NCBI GenBank assembly: GCA_964407855.1
Contig: CAYOXI010000009.1
Location: 1-56,212, forward strand
Direction: 5' to 3'
DNA length: 56,212 bases
From: SHZI01 sp964407855
Lineage (GTDB): Bacteria > Pseudomonadota > Gammaproteobacteria > Steroidobacterales > GCA-2729495
Of this stretch, positions 16,772 through 25,506 are shown one piece after another. How positions within the stretch are numbered: position 1 is the first letter of the stretch; the number at the start of each line of letters is the position of its first letter. The position numbers and the translations under genes were made by a program. The notes beneath the pieces were generated by a model. The model ran no database searches. It was not told the origin of the DNA and saw nothing but the letters and a program-made list of their open reading frames with translations.

Positions 16772-17713
16772 TCAGGGCAGCGCGTCCGCCTCGTTCTTGT
16801 CCTCGGCTGGCGGCAGCAGGTCCGAGGGGCTCGCCTTGAGTTCCAGCGCCGTGGCACTGGCGACATAGATGGACGAGTAGGTACCCACCGCAATGCCGAT
16901 CAGCAGCGCGGTCGCGAAGCCCCGCAGGGTCTCGCCACCGAGAAACAGCATCGCCAGCACGACGATGCTGGTCGTGCCGCTGGTCATGATTGTGCGGCTC
17001 AGGGTTTCGTTGATGGACAGGTTCATGATGTCCAGTGGCGTCCCGCGCCGCACGCGGCGGAAGTTCTCCCGGATCCGGTCGAAGACCACGATGGTGTCAT
17101 TCACCGAATAGCCGATAACCGCCAGCATGGCCGCCAGCACCGACAGGTCAAAGGTCAGGCCAAGCAGCGCGAAGATGCCGAGTGTGATGATCGGATCATG
17201 GAGGGTCGCGACGATGGCTCCCACCGCAAACTTCCACTGGAAGCGGAACATGATGTAGATCAGCATCATCAGCATCGCAAAGAGCAGGGCCAGAGCACCC
17301 TTTTCTGCCAGCTCTGAACCCACCTGGGGCCCGACAAACTCGGTGCGCCGCAGTTGCACCGAAGGATCCCCGGTCTGCAGGATGGCCATGATCCGGCCGG
17401 AAATTGCCTCGCTCGCCTCGCCTTCCCTGGGCAGCACGCGAATCAGGACATCCGTGGCGGAGCCGAAGTTCTGCACCTGGGCGTCCCCGAAGCCATTGGC
17501 AGCGAGCAGGCCACGCACGTCCGCGAGCTTCGCCGGCCCGCCGTAGCCGATCTCGACCAGCACACCGCCGGTGAAATCGATGCCGAAGTTGAGGCCACGG
17601 ACGCCCGGAATCACGAGGATCAGCGAACCCACCATCAGGAACGCCGACAGGAAGAAGGCCGGCTTCCGCTTGCCGAGAAAGTCGATACGGGTGACCTTGC
17701 GAAAGAATTCCAT
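16772..17713 (-). CDS. secF: Protein translocase subunit SecF
   Basis: With SecD it uses the proton gradient to complete protein export through SecYEG. The 313-residue protein has the N-terminal helix, the GLNFGIDFTGGVLVEI motif, a periplasmic domain, and five further helices with GYSVNDTIVVFDRIREN and TSGTTSIVVLAMLFLGG. It starts 11 bp after secD. Its C-terminus is a Lys/Glu/Asp-rich tail. Confidence 0.97.
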   Translation of the reverse strand: MEFFRKVTRIDFLGKRKPAFFLSAFLMVGSLILVIPGVRGLNFGIDFTGGVLVEIGYGGPAKLADVRGLLAANGFGDAQVQNFGSATDVLIRVLPREGEASEAISGRIMAILQTGDPSVQLRRTEFVGPQVGSELAEKGALALLFAMLMMLIYIMFRFQWKFAVGAIVATLHDPIITLGIFALLGLTFDLSVLAAMLAVIGYSVNDTIVVFDRIRENFRRVRRGTPLDIMNLSINETLSRTIMTSGTTSIVVLAMLFLGGETLRGFATALLIGIAVGTYSSIYVASATALELKASPSDLLPPAEDKNEADALP

Positions 17714-17724
17714 GTGGGGTGTCC

Positions 17725-19572
17725 TCAGACCGGCAACGTGGCCAGCTTGCGGGTGCCGAACACCCAGTTGACCATGGCCCGGGTCACCCAGAGCGCACTG
17801 AACAGCGAGGTGAGGATGCCGAGCATCAGCACCACGGCAAAGCCCTTGATCGGGCCGGTGCCAAACAGGAACAGCACCAGACCGGCAATGAAGGTGGTGA
17901 TATTGGCGTCCAGGATCGTCATGAAGGCCTTGTCATAGCCGGCGCTGATCGCTGCCTGGGGTGAGTTGCCATTGCGCACCTCTTCCCGGATGCGCTCGTT
18001 GATCAGTACGTTGGCGTCCACCGCCATGCCGATCGTAAGTACCACGCCGGCGATGCCCGGCAGTGTGAGGGCCGCCTGCAGCATTGACAGCAGGGCCACG
18101 ATCAGGATCACGTTGACCACCAGACCCACGTTGGCGATGAGGCCGAAGGTCTTGTAGTAGAAGACCATGAACACGGCGACGGCCAGGAAGCCAATCAGCA
18201 GGGACATGGCACCCCGGTTGATGTTGTCCTGCCCCAGGCTCGGACCCACCGTCCGCTCCTCGACCTTGTAGATGGGCGTGGCCAGCGCGCCGGCGCGCAG
18301 CAGCAGGGCCAGGTCGCGGGCCTCCTGCACGTCAAGGCCCGTGGTCTGGAAGTTGCTGCTGAACACCCCGTTGATCGTGGCCACGCTGACCACCTTGCGT
18401 TCCACCCGGGGCACCTCGACCATCTGGCCGTTGCGCTCGACCGTGTCGCGCTTCTGTTCGACGAAGACCACCGCCATCGGCTTCTTGAGATTGGCCTTGG
18501 TGGTCTCCAGCATGCTGCGGGCACCCTTGCTGTCGAGGCGGACAAACACGGCGGGCTGCCCCTCGGAGAAGCCCTGGCTTGCATCAATCAGCTGGTCGCC
18601 GGTGACGATGGTGCGCCGGCGCAGCAGTACCGGCGAGCCATCCCGGGCGCGGAACAGCTCGCAGCCGAGCGGGGTGCGGCCGGACTGCTCCGCCTCGAAG
18701 GCATTCTCACCGTCGCAGACCAGCCGGTATTCCAGCGTCGCGGTGGCGCCCAGCACCCGCTCCGCCTGGCCCGGATCCTGGACGCCGGGCAGCTGCACGA
18801 CGATCCGGTCCACGCCCTGGCGCTGGACCACCGGTTCGGCCACGCCCAGTTCGTTGACCCGGTTGCGCAGCGTCGTGGTGTTCTGCTGGATCGCGAAGTC
18901 CTGCCGGTCGCGGATCTGGGTTTCGGTCATGCGGCCGACGATCAGGCTGCCGCCGTCGGGAGCGCTGCGGATATCGAACTCCAGGTCGGGATCAGCCCTG
19001 CGCAGCAGCTGCTCGGCGCGCTCCGCATCGGCCGCATCCGGAATCCGGATCTGCAGCTCGCGGCCGACGACCGAGACCGAGCGGCGAATGCGCTCATCAC
19101 GCAGCAGCTTGTTGAAATCCGTGGCGTAGACGTCCAGCCGCTGCCGGAGCGCCGCGGACATATCGACCTCGAAGAGAAAATGCACGCCGCCCCGCAGGTC
19201 GAGGCCGAGCGGTACGGGCTTGAGGCCGAGGGTCCGCAGGAAAGCCGGCGTGCGCGGCGCCAGCGTGACTGCCACCACGTACTCGTCGCCAAGGGCATCG
19301 CGCAGCTGGTCGGCCGCACCGAGCTGGTCGTCCACCGACGGGAAGCGCACCGTGACCCGGCCGCTCTCGGTGTACACGGAACTGGTGGGTGTCCCGGTCG
19401 CTGCCAGGGTTTCCTGCACCCGGATCAGGCCACTGCCCCCCAGGGGCTGACCGCTGGTGAGGCTGACCTGCACCGCCGGCTCTTCGCCGAACAGGTTGGG
19501 CAGGGAGACGATCGTCGCCACCACCAGGATGGCAACAATCAGCAGGTTCTTCCAGAGGGGATAGCGGTTCAT
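17725..19572 (-). CDS. secD: Protein translocase subunit SecD
   Basis: RND-fold partner of SecF. In 615 residues it has an N-terminal transmembrane helix (about 8-26), the motif GLDLRGGVHFLFEVDM, the large periplasmic P1 domain (NRVNELGVAEPVVQRQG...RIVVQLPGV), and a C-terminal block of five helices with GMAVDANVLINERIREE. Length equals that of E. coli SecD. It starts 44 bp after yajC, in the standard yajC-secD-secF order. Confidence 0.97.
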   Translation of the reverse strand: MNRYPLWKNLLIVAILVVATIVSLPNLFGEEPAVQVSLTSGQPLGGSGLIRVQETLAATGTPTSSVYTESGRVTVRFPSVDDQLGAADQLRDALGDEYVVAVTLAPRTPAFLRTLGLKPVPLGLDLRGGVHFLFEVDMSAALRQRLDVYATDFNKLLRDERIRRSVSVVGRELQIRIPDAADAERAEQLLRRADPDLEFDIRSAPDGGSLIVGRMTETQIRDRQDFAIQQNTTTLRNRVNELGVAEPVVQRQGVDRIVVQLPGVQDPGQAERVLGATATLEYRLVCDGENAFEAEQSGRTPLGCELFRARDGSPVLLRRRTIVTGDQLIDASQGFSEGQPAVFVRLDSKGARSMLETTKANLKKPMAVVFVEQKRDTVERNGQMVEVPRVERKVVSVATINGVFSSNFQTTGLDVQEARDLALLLRAGALATPIYKVEERTVGPSLGQDNINRGAMSLLIGFLAVAVFMVFYYKTFGLIANVGLVVNVILIVALLSMLQAALTLPGIAGVVLTIGMAVDANVLINERIREEVRNGNSPQAAISAGYDKAFMTILDANITTFIAGLVLFLFGTGPIKGFAVVLMLGILTSLFSALWVTRAMVNWVFGTRKLATLPV

Positions 19573-19616
19573 GAGATTCGGTCGGGAACTGGGCGGCAGT
19601 CAGGCCGGAGCGGCCC

Positions 19617-19943
19617 TCAGGCGTTCTTGATCGTGCCCTTGGGCAGTACAGCGCCGATGGTATGCCGCTGCACGATGATCTGCACACCGTTGGCGATTTC
19701 CACCCGGATGAAGGCATCACCCGTATCGGTGACCTTGCCGAGCACGCCACCGGCCGTTACGACCTCGTCGCCGGTGGAAAGCTTCGCCACCATGTCCTTG
19801 TGTTCCTTCTGGCGCTTCTGCTGCGGCCGGATCAGCAGGAAGTAGAAGACCACGAAGATGATGACCAGCGGCAGCATGCTGAGCCACGGATCCGAAGCCG
19901 GAGCAGCACCCTGCGCCCATGCGTCCTGAATGAAAAAGCCCAT
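19617..19943 (-). CDS. yajC: Preprotein translocase subunit YajC
   Basis: Small inner-membrane partner of SecDF. From the ATG at 19943 it has 108 residues: a Trp/Gln-containing N-terminus (MGFFIQDAWAQ), one transmembrane helix (LPLVIIFVVFYFLLIRPQQK) and a cytoplasmic SH3-like domain with GDEVVTAGGVLGKV. The frame extends upstream towards tgt but without conserved sequence. It begins 34 bp after the tgt stop. Confidence 0.95.
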   Translation of the reverse strand: MGFFIQDAWAQGAAPASDPWLSMLPLVIIFVVFYFLLIRPQQKRQKEHKDMVAKLSTGDEVVTAGGVLGKVTDTGDAFIRVEIANGVQIIVQRHTIGAVLPKGTIKNA

Positions 19944-19977
19944 TGGCGGAAAACGTCCCGGGAAAAATGGCGCGCCA

Positions 19978-21105
19978 TTATGGCACAGAAGGACCGGCCT
20001 GCTGCCGGGCGAGGAAGTCCGCCGCCCAGGCCTGCAGCGAGCCCTGTTCAATGCTACCGCGCAAACGGTCCATCAGCCGCATATAGAAGTACAGGTTGTG
20101 GATGGTATTGAGCCGCGAACCCAGCATCTCCCCGCAGTGGTCCAGGTGGCGCAGGTAGGCCCGGCTGTAGTGCCGGCAGGTGTAGCAGCCGCACCCCTCC
20201 TCGATCGGGCGGGGGTCATCCCGGTAGCGGGCGTTGCGGATCCGGACGACGCCGTCGGCGACAAACAGGGTGCCGTTCCGGGCATTGCGGGTGGGCATCA
20301 CGCAGTCGAACATGTCCACGCCCCGGAGCACGGCCTTGACGATATCCGCCGGGGTCCCCACCCCCATCAGGTAGCGGGGCCGGTCGGCCGGCATCCGGGG
20401 TACGGTGTGGGCAAGGATCCGCAGGCGTTCCGGTTCGGGCTCACCCACCGAGAGTCCGCCAATCGCGAGACCGTCGAAGCCGAGCGCCAGCAGGCCCTCA
20501 AGGGACGCAGCCCGCAGCGGCTCGTGCATGCCCCCCTGCACGATGCCAAACAGCGCCGAGCCGCGGCCCGGTGCCGGACCGGCATCGAAGGCCGTGCGGC
20601 TGCGGGCTGCCCAGCGCAGCGACAACTCCATCGACGCCCGTGCCTCGTCTTCGGTAGCCGGGTAATTGGTGCATTCGTCGAAGATCATCTGGATGTCGCT
20701 GCCCAGCCGGGCCTGCATGCCCATGGCGATCTCCGGCGAAAGGAATACCAGGCTCCCGTCGGTCGGCGCCCGGAACTCCACACCCGCTTCGCTGACCTTG
20801 TTTTTCGTCGCCAGGCTCCAGACCTGGAAGCCACCGGAGTCCGTCAGGATCGGCCGCTGCCAGTGCATGAAGCCGTGCAGGCCGCCCAGCGACTCCACCA
20901 CCTCGCCCCCGGGCCGCATCATCAGGTGAAAGGTATTGCCCAGGATGATCTCGGCGCCGAGACCCTCCAGCTCCTCGGGCGTGATCGTCTTCACCGTGCC
21001 GTAGGTGCCCACCGGCATGAAGACCGGCGTCTCCACCGTGCCGTGGGCGAGCGTGAGGCGCCCGCGCCGGGCCGGGCCGTCGGTGGCCAGCAGTTCAAAC
21101 TGCAC
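19978..21105 (-). CDS. tgt: tRNA-guanine transglycosylase (queuine synthesis)
   Basis: Exchanges G34 for preQ1 in tRNAs with GUN anticodons. The catalytic-pocket motif ILTDSGGFQVWSL and the C-terminal zinc site (CGCYTCRHYSRAYLRHL...LNTIHNL) are present. The start is set by a GGAG 7 bases before GTG at 21105. This gives 375 residues, the same as E. coli Tgt, beginning MQFELLATDGPARRGR. It lies 11 bp inside the end of queA, so the two are coupled. Confidence 0.96.
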   Translation of the reverse strand: MQFELLATDGPARRGRLTLAHGTVETPVFMPVGTYGTVKTITPEELEGLGAEIILGNTFHLMMRPGGEVVESLGGLHGFMHWQRPILTDSGGFQVWSLATKNKVSEAGVEFRAPTDGSLVFLSPEIAMGMQARLGSDIQMIFDECTNYPATEDEARASMELSLRWAARSRTAFDAGPAPGRGSALFGIVQGGMHEPLRAASLEGLLALGFDGLAIGGLSVGEPEPERLRILAHTVPRMPADRPRYLMGVGTPADIVKAVLRGVDMFDCVMPTRNARNGTLFVADGVVRIRNARYRDDPRPIEEGCGCYTCRHYSRAYLRHLDHCGEMLGSRLNTIHNLYFYMRLMDRLRGSIEQGSLQAWAADFLARQQAGPSVP

Positions 21106-22114
21106 GAGGCGGCTCCAGGAACATCGCGTCACCATAGCTGTAGAAGCGGTACTGCTCTTCAATGGCGGACTGGTAGGCCGCCCGCACCCGTTCCAGGCCG
21201 CCCAGCGCTGCGACCAGCAGCAGCAGGCTGGAGCCGGGCAGGTGGAAGTTGGTAATCAGCGCATCCACCATCCGGAACGCGAATCCCGGCCGGATGAAGA
21301 GGCTCGTCTCACCGCTGAAGGGCCGCAGCTCGCCGGATGCCCCGGCGGTTTCCAGCCCGCGGGCAGCCGTCGTGCCGACGACAATCACCCGTCCGCCGCG
21401 GCTGCGGCAGGCGTTGACGGCGGTGGCAAGTTCGGGCGTGACGGTCAGGCGCTCGGCGTGGAGCCGTCCGGTCTTCAGCTGCTCCGGGCGCAGCGGCGCA
21501 AAGGTGCCGGCTCCGACATGCAGCGTCAGCGTGGCGAAATCAACGCGCCGCTCAGCCAGCGCGGCCAGCAGCGCCCCGTCAAAATGCAGGCCGGCCGTTG
21601 GCGCGGCCACGGAGCCGGCATCCCGCGCATAAACCGTCTGGTAGCGGGCCCGGTCCCCCGGCTCGTCAGGCCGGCGGATGTAGGGGGGCAGCGGCACGTG
21701 ACCCTGCTCTTCCAGCACCGTCGCGATGGGCCGCGAGAAGCGCAAATGAAAAAACTGCGCCTGGCGCCCGAGCATGATGGCCGTCACCTCAGTGCCGAAG
21801 CGCAGTTCGCCACCCGCCTTTGGTGGATGACTGGCCCGGAGCTGCACCAGCGCCTCGTGCCCGTCGAGGATCCGCTCCAGCATCAGCTCCACCTGTCCGC
21901 CGCTCGCCTTGTGGCCCAGGAGCCGGGCGGGGACCACGCGGGAATCATTGGCGACCAGCAGGTCGCCCGGGTGCAGCAGCCCGGGCAGATCCCGGAAACG
22001 CAGATGGGCCAGCCCCTCACCCACGTGCAGCAGCCGGCTCGCGGCGCGGTCCGGCAGCGCGTCCTGGGCGATCAGCTCGGGAGGCAGGTCAAACTGGAGG
22101 GCGTCGGGAAGCAT
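21095..22114 (-). CDS. queA: S-adenosylmethionine:tRNA ribosyltransferase-isomerase
   Basis: Adds the epoxycyclopentane ring from SAM to preQ1-tRNA. The 339-residue protein has the family's FDLPPELIAQDALPDRAASRLL start, the core GDLLVANDSRVVPARLLGHK, and PTAGLHFDGALLAAL with HVGAGTFAPL. It is the first gene of queA-tgt-yajC-secD-secF and divergent from tRNA-Leu, with 34 bp between them. Confidence 0.96.
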   Translation of the reverse strand: MLPDALQFDLPPELIAQDALPDRAASRLLHVGEGLAHLRFRDLPGLLHPGDLLVANDSRVVPARLLGHKASGGQVELMLERILDGHEALVQLRASHPPKAGGELRFGTEVTAIMLGRQAQFFHLRFSRPIATVLEEQGHVPLPPYIRRPDEPGDRARYQTVYARDAGSVAAPTAGLHFDGALLAALAERRVDFATLTLHVGAGTFAPLRPEQLKTGRLHAERLTVTPELATAVNACRSRGGRVIVVGTTAARGLETAGASGELRPFSGETSLFIRPGFAFRMVDALITNFHLPGSSLLLLVAALGGLERVRAAYQSAIEEQYRFYSYGDAMFLEPPRAV

Positions 22115-22148
22115 CGGCGCGGGATGTTACTGTAGACTGCCCACCCGC

Positions 22149-22235
22149 GCCGGTGTGGCGAAACTGGTAGACGCACGGGACTCAAAATCCCGCGGCCGCG
22201 AGGTCGTGTCAGTTCGAGTCTGACCACCGGCACCA
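22149..22235 (+). tRNA. tRNA-Leu, anticodon CAA
   Basis: An 87-base class II tRNA with encoded CCA. The acceptor 5' strand GCCGGTG pairs with CACCGGC near the 3' end. The anticodon arm CGGGA-CTCAAAA-TCCCG gives anticodon CAA (reads UUG). There is a long variable arm, and the T-arm is GTCAG-TTCGAGT-CTGAC. Its 3' end marks the switch from core genes to mobile-element debris, which begins about 35 bp downstream. Confidence 0.95.
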
Positions 22236-22270
22236 ATCGCCCCGAGGCCGCCGGATTTGTGCCGCGCAGA

Positions 22271-22363
22271 CCGCCACCGGCTGTCGGGCGCGAACACCCC
22301 GTGGTAGCAGGTCAGGTGCACCCGAGGTTTCGGCACCAGTGCCGCCAGGCGCGCCATGACAAA
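22271..22363 (-). pseudogene. IS91-family transposase fragment (middle part)
   Basis: The minus strand encodes ARLAALVPKPRVHLTCYHGV-FAPDSRWR, a close match to the LVP-x-PR-x-xLTR-x-HGVFAPN block late in IS91-type (Y2) transposases. The preceding frame up to 22444 (MALGGLFTSLPAAAV...) has no recognised match, and nothing conserved follows towards the tRNA. It is a decayed internal piece only about 30 codons long. The remaining bases between the tRNA and the aidB stop (22236-22447) hold no gene. Confidence 0.75.
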
Positions 22364-22447
22364 GTTGACCAGGCCGACTTCGGCCTTGGGCGTCCATTCG
22401 ACGGCGGCAGCCGGCAATGACGTGAACAAACCACCCAATGCCATGCC

Positions 22448-24103
22448 TCAGGGCCAGGCGCGCTCCAGCAATTGCGCCTCGGGCAGGCTGGCCGTGCCGC
22501 TGCCGAACACCAGTCCGCGCTGGTCTCCGAGCCGGCTTTCGCAGAAGGCCGCGCCGACGTCGCCGTCGCCGTGGCGCAGCAGCAGCGAGGCCTGCAGCGC
22601 CAGCGCCATGCGCTCGGCCAGCAGGCGCGCGGCGGCCTCGCGCTCGGCTGCCGGCACCGCCAGCGCGGAACGCAGCACGGCGATTTCACGGTCAAGCAGC
22701 GCATGGCCGCCTTGGGCGAGCGTGAGTTCGGCGAAGAACGCGTCGGCCGTCGCCGGCTCGCGCTCCAGCGCACGCAGCAGGTCCAGGCACTGGATGTTGC
22801 CGCTGCCCTCCCAGATGGAGTTCAGCGGCGCCTGCCGGTACAGCCGCGGCAGCGGTGAATCCTCGACGTAGCCGGCACCGCCCAGGCACTCCTGGGCCTC
22901 GTTGACGAAGGCCGGCGCCCGCTTGCAGACCCAGAATTTCCCGAGCGCGGTCGTGAGGCGCGCGAGGGCCGTTTCGCCGGCATCCCGCCCGCTGGCATCC
23001 ACCGCACGCGCGACGCGGAACGCCAGCGCGGTGGCGGCCTCGGATTCGAGCGCGAGATCCGCGAGCACACGGCGCATCAGGGGTTGCACAGACAGCGGCC
23101 GGCCGAACGCGCTGCGATGGCGGGCGTGGTGGATCGCCTGCACCAGCGCCTGCCGCATCAGGCTGGCCGAACCGGTCAGGCAGTCCAGGCGCGTCAGCGC
23201 CACCATCTGCAGGATGGTGGCGACGCCGCGGCCCTCTTCGCCGACGGCCCAGGCCAAGGCCCCCTGGAACTCGACTTCGGAACTGGCATTGCTCCAATCA
23301 CCCAGTTTGTCCTTCAGGCGCTGGATGCGGATGGCATTGCGTTCGCCGTCGGGCGTGAACCGCGGCAGCAGGAAGCAACTCAATCCACCCGGTGCCTGCG
23401 CCAGCACCAGGAAGGCGTCGCACATCGGCGCCGAGAAGAACCACTTGTGGCCAACCATCTCGTAAAGCCGGCCGCCGCCGGCGGCGCCGACCGGCACGGC
23501 GCGGGTGGTGTTGGCGCGCACGTCCGAGCCGCCCTGCTTCTCGGTCATGCCCATGCCGATGGTGTTGCCGGACTTTTCCCAGGCCGGCACCGCACGCGGG
23601 TCGTAGTCCTTCGATGCCACGCGCGGCAGCCACTGTTCCGCCAGTTCCGGCTGGTGCCGCAGCGCCGGCACGCAGGCGTAGGTCATGGTCAGGGGGCAGC
23701 TGCTGCCCTGGTCGGCCTGGTTGTGCAGGTACATCAAGGCCGCGCGCGCGACGTGGGCGCCGGGACGATCGGCATGGCGCCAGGCGAAGCCGGCGACGCC
23801 GTGCCGGACCGCGGTAGCCATCAGCTGGTGGTAGGCGGGATGGAAGTCGACCTGGTCGATGCGATGGCCGTAGCGGTCCACCGGCACCAGCACGGGGCGG
23901 TGCCGGTTCGCGAGCTCGCCCATCAGCATCAGTTCGCCGCCCGCGAGCCGGCCGTAGGCGGCGACCTCGTCGTTCGCCCAGCCGCCGCCTTCGCGAACCA
24001 GTGCATCGCGCAGCGGTGTGTCGGTGGCAAAGGCATCGTAGGGCACCAGCGCGGGCGGCTGGTTCTCGACCGCGTGGGTGATGAATCGCTCGCGTTCGCT
24101 CAT
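22448..24103 (-). CDS. aidB: AidB-like acyl-CoA dehydrogenase
   Basis: Flavoprotein of the acyl-CoA dehydrogenase superfamily. In E. coli AidB is induced by alkylation, binds DNA, and has weak isovaleryl-CoA dehydrogenase activity. The 551-residue product (E. coli 541) matches AidB along its length: SCPLTMTYACVPAL, GMGMTEKQGGSDVRANTTRA, VGHKWFFSAPMCDAFLVLAQ, and GGAGYVEDSPLPRLYRQAP-LNSIWEGSGNI. The chosen ATG (24103) begins at the AidB N-terminus; upstream in-frame ATGs at 24121 and 24178 add unconserved residues. No ada or alkA is nearby. It sits between two IS91-type fragments, suggesting transfer. Confidence 0.9.
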   Translation of the reverse strand: MSERERFITHAVENQPPALVPYDAFATDTPLRDALVREGGGWANDEVAAYGRLAGGELMLMGELANRHRPVLVPVDRYGHRIDQVDFHPAYHQLMATAVRHGVAGFAWRHADRPGAHVARAALMYLHNQADQGSSCPLTMTYACVPALRHQPELAEQWLPRVASKDYDPRAVPAWEKSGNTIGMGMTEKQGGSDVRANTTRAVPVGAAGGGRLYEMVGHKWFFSAPMCDAFLVLAQAPGGLSCFLLPRFTPDGERNAIRIQRLKDKLGDWSNASSEVEFQGALAWAVGEEGRGVATILQMVALTRLDCLTGSASLMRQALVQAIHHARHRSAFGRPLSVQPLMRRVLADLALESEAATALAFRVARAVDASGRDAGETALARLTTALGKFWVCKRAPAFVNEAQECLGGAGYVEDSPLPRLYRQAPLNSIWEGSGNIQCLDLLRALEREPATADAFFAELTLAQGGHALLDREIAVLRSALAVPAAEREAAARLLAERMALALQASLLLRHGDGDVGAAFCESRLGDQRGLVFGSGTASLPEAQLLERAWP

Positions 24104-24257
24104 GCCGGCATCAAAGACCATCCCTGCCTGCCGCGCAAGCAAGTCCGTCAGCCGGGATGGGAATAGGCATTTCGCCACCCCCTAAGCGGAGTCTGGCGGT
24201 GCAGGATCCCGGCCGCCACGGCCGCCGGGCTGGCCGGTTGCCCGCCGCCCCGACCCG

Positions 24258-24392
24258 GGCCAGGTGCCCGAGGATCCGGCCGATCACCGCCGGGTCCTCG
24301 ATGCTGGCGATGAACTTGACCTGGCCCCCGCACTGCTCGCAGGTCTCAATCTCGATGCCGAAGACCCGCTTGAGCCGCTGCGCCCAGGCCCA
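24258..24392 (-). pseudogene. IS91-family transposase fragment (C-terminal part)
   Basis: The minus strand reads WAQRLKRVFGIEIETCEQCG-GQVKFIASIEDPAVIGRILGHLA, the characteristic C-terminal block of IS91-like transposases, including its CxxC pair. The frame continues without conservation to a stop at 24111. In an intact element this block lies downstream of the LVPKPR block, but here it lies upstream of it on the same strand, with aidB between. The two pieces are therefore not one interrupted gene. Confidence 0.8.
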
Positions 24393-24402
24393 GAGAAACA
24401 AA

Positions 24403-24424
24403 GGCCGCCCGAAGGCGGCCTTTT
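24403..24424. terminator. Terminator-like hairpin at a recombination junction
   Basis: GGCCGCC-CGAA-GGCGGCC is followed on the plus strand by TTTTCATTT, and on the minus strand the same stem is followed by TTTGTTT, so it could terminate in either direction. It lies at the junction of the glucan synthase fragment and the transposase fragment. No plus-strand gene ends here. It may terminate the truncated minus-strand gene, or be part of an element end. Confidence 0.5.
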
Positions 24425-24427
24425 CAT

Positions 24428-25414
24428 TTGCAGTGCCTGATCCACGACGCTCGTGAACTCGACGAAACTGCGCCAGTCGACGGAGGCGAGGAATCGCAGG
24501 CTTCCGATCGAGTTGCCGATGGTGACCTGGTCCGCGGCCTGGATCTGGTTGCCCGACTGCACCAGCTGCTCGGTCGACAGGCCATCCTCCGCCAGTCGTT
24601 GCTCGACCCAGGTCAACGCCAGCGCGAGGGCCGGGCTCTGCCCCTGCAGTCCCCGCACGAACTCGGAGACGAACGGTGCGGACATCGGGGGATTCGAACG
24701 GGCCATGTCCGCGACGACCAGGATCAGGCTCTTGGGATCCTGGTCGAAGGCGGTAATTATCGCGCGCACCCACTCGCTGGCGATGTCCCGGTCGATACGC
24801 CCCGCCGCGATACGCAGGGCCACGTGGCGGAGGCTATCGATCAGGGCGAGCCGCAGCATGATCGGAATCGCCCAGAGTTCCCCGAGATTCAATGGCGAGA
24901 CGCTTTCGTACGCAGCAACGAAACGCGTCAAACCCACCAGGTCGACCCGCCCGTCGCCATGCGCGATCGTCTCGAGCGCGATGTCCCAGACCCGGGGGAA
25001 GCCGGCCGACGCTCCATTCGCGAGGCGCGGCAGTTCCCTGCTGTAGTTCTTCGGCAGGTGGCGCTTGGCGGTCCGGATCTGGTCCTCGATCAGGTAGAAG
25101 TTGTCGAGCAGCCAGTCGCCGGCAGGCGTCACGCGGCGGCCTGCCGTGACCGCCTCGGTCAGTTGCTCGAACACCTGCTGGAGAATTTCCTCGTTAACCG
25201 CCAGGCGGGGCAGCAGCTGGTCCGGGGCAGGGCGCGTCGTAAGCACGTGCGATTCCGCGAGATACCGGCCGTGTTCCTCCATCTGGTCGGCGCTGAACAG
25301 CTCCGACCTCAGGGGCGGTTCTGCCATCGAGGCGTCCACCGGCAGACTGCGCAGGCGCGACCAGGCTGCGACGCGTCGCAGTCGGGCAAGGAGTCCGTCA
25401 CGGGTCGAATTCAT
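24428..25414 (-). pseudogene. Cyclic beta-1,2-glucan synthase, N-terminal remnant
   Basis: The intact part codes for about 329 residues resembling the N-terminus of the very large (about 2,800 aa) NdvB/ChvB-type cyclic beta-1,2-glucan synthases. Recognisable stretches are ADQMEEHGRYLAESH, PAGDWLLDNFYLIEDQI-RTAKRHLPKNYSRELPRL, HGDGRVD and DPKSLILVVADMARSNPPM, and NSIGSLRFLASVDWRSFVE. Homology stops after SVVDQALQ, and the frame runs 47 more codons of junk to a stop at 24284. No glycosyltransferase or phosphorylase domain is left, so the product cannot make glucan. Confidence 0.85.
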
Positions 25415-25506
25415 GGGGTGGAACCAGGACTGCGGGTGGACGCAGTCCCAGTATGGACGTTTAGTCCGCCACGGGTGCGGCAGCCGAGGAGATCTTCATC
25501 GGCCCG

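Noticed and set aside
22449..24400. A complete composite IS element carrying aidB
   Set aside because: The flanking transposase pieces are different parts of the protein in an order that cannot form one element, and no terminal inverted repeats or target duplications were noticed.
24428..25506. Plus-strand frame leading into the Rieske fragment, giving a 513-residue protein
   Set aside because: The first 340 or so residues are antisense to the glucan synthase remnant; only the last part has Rieske similarity.
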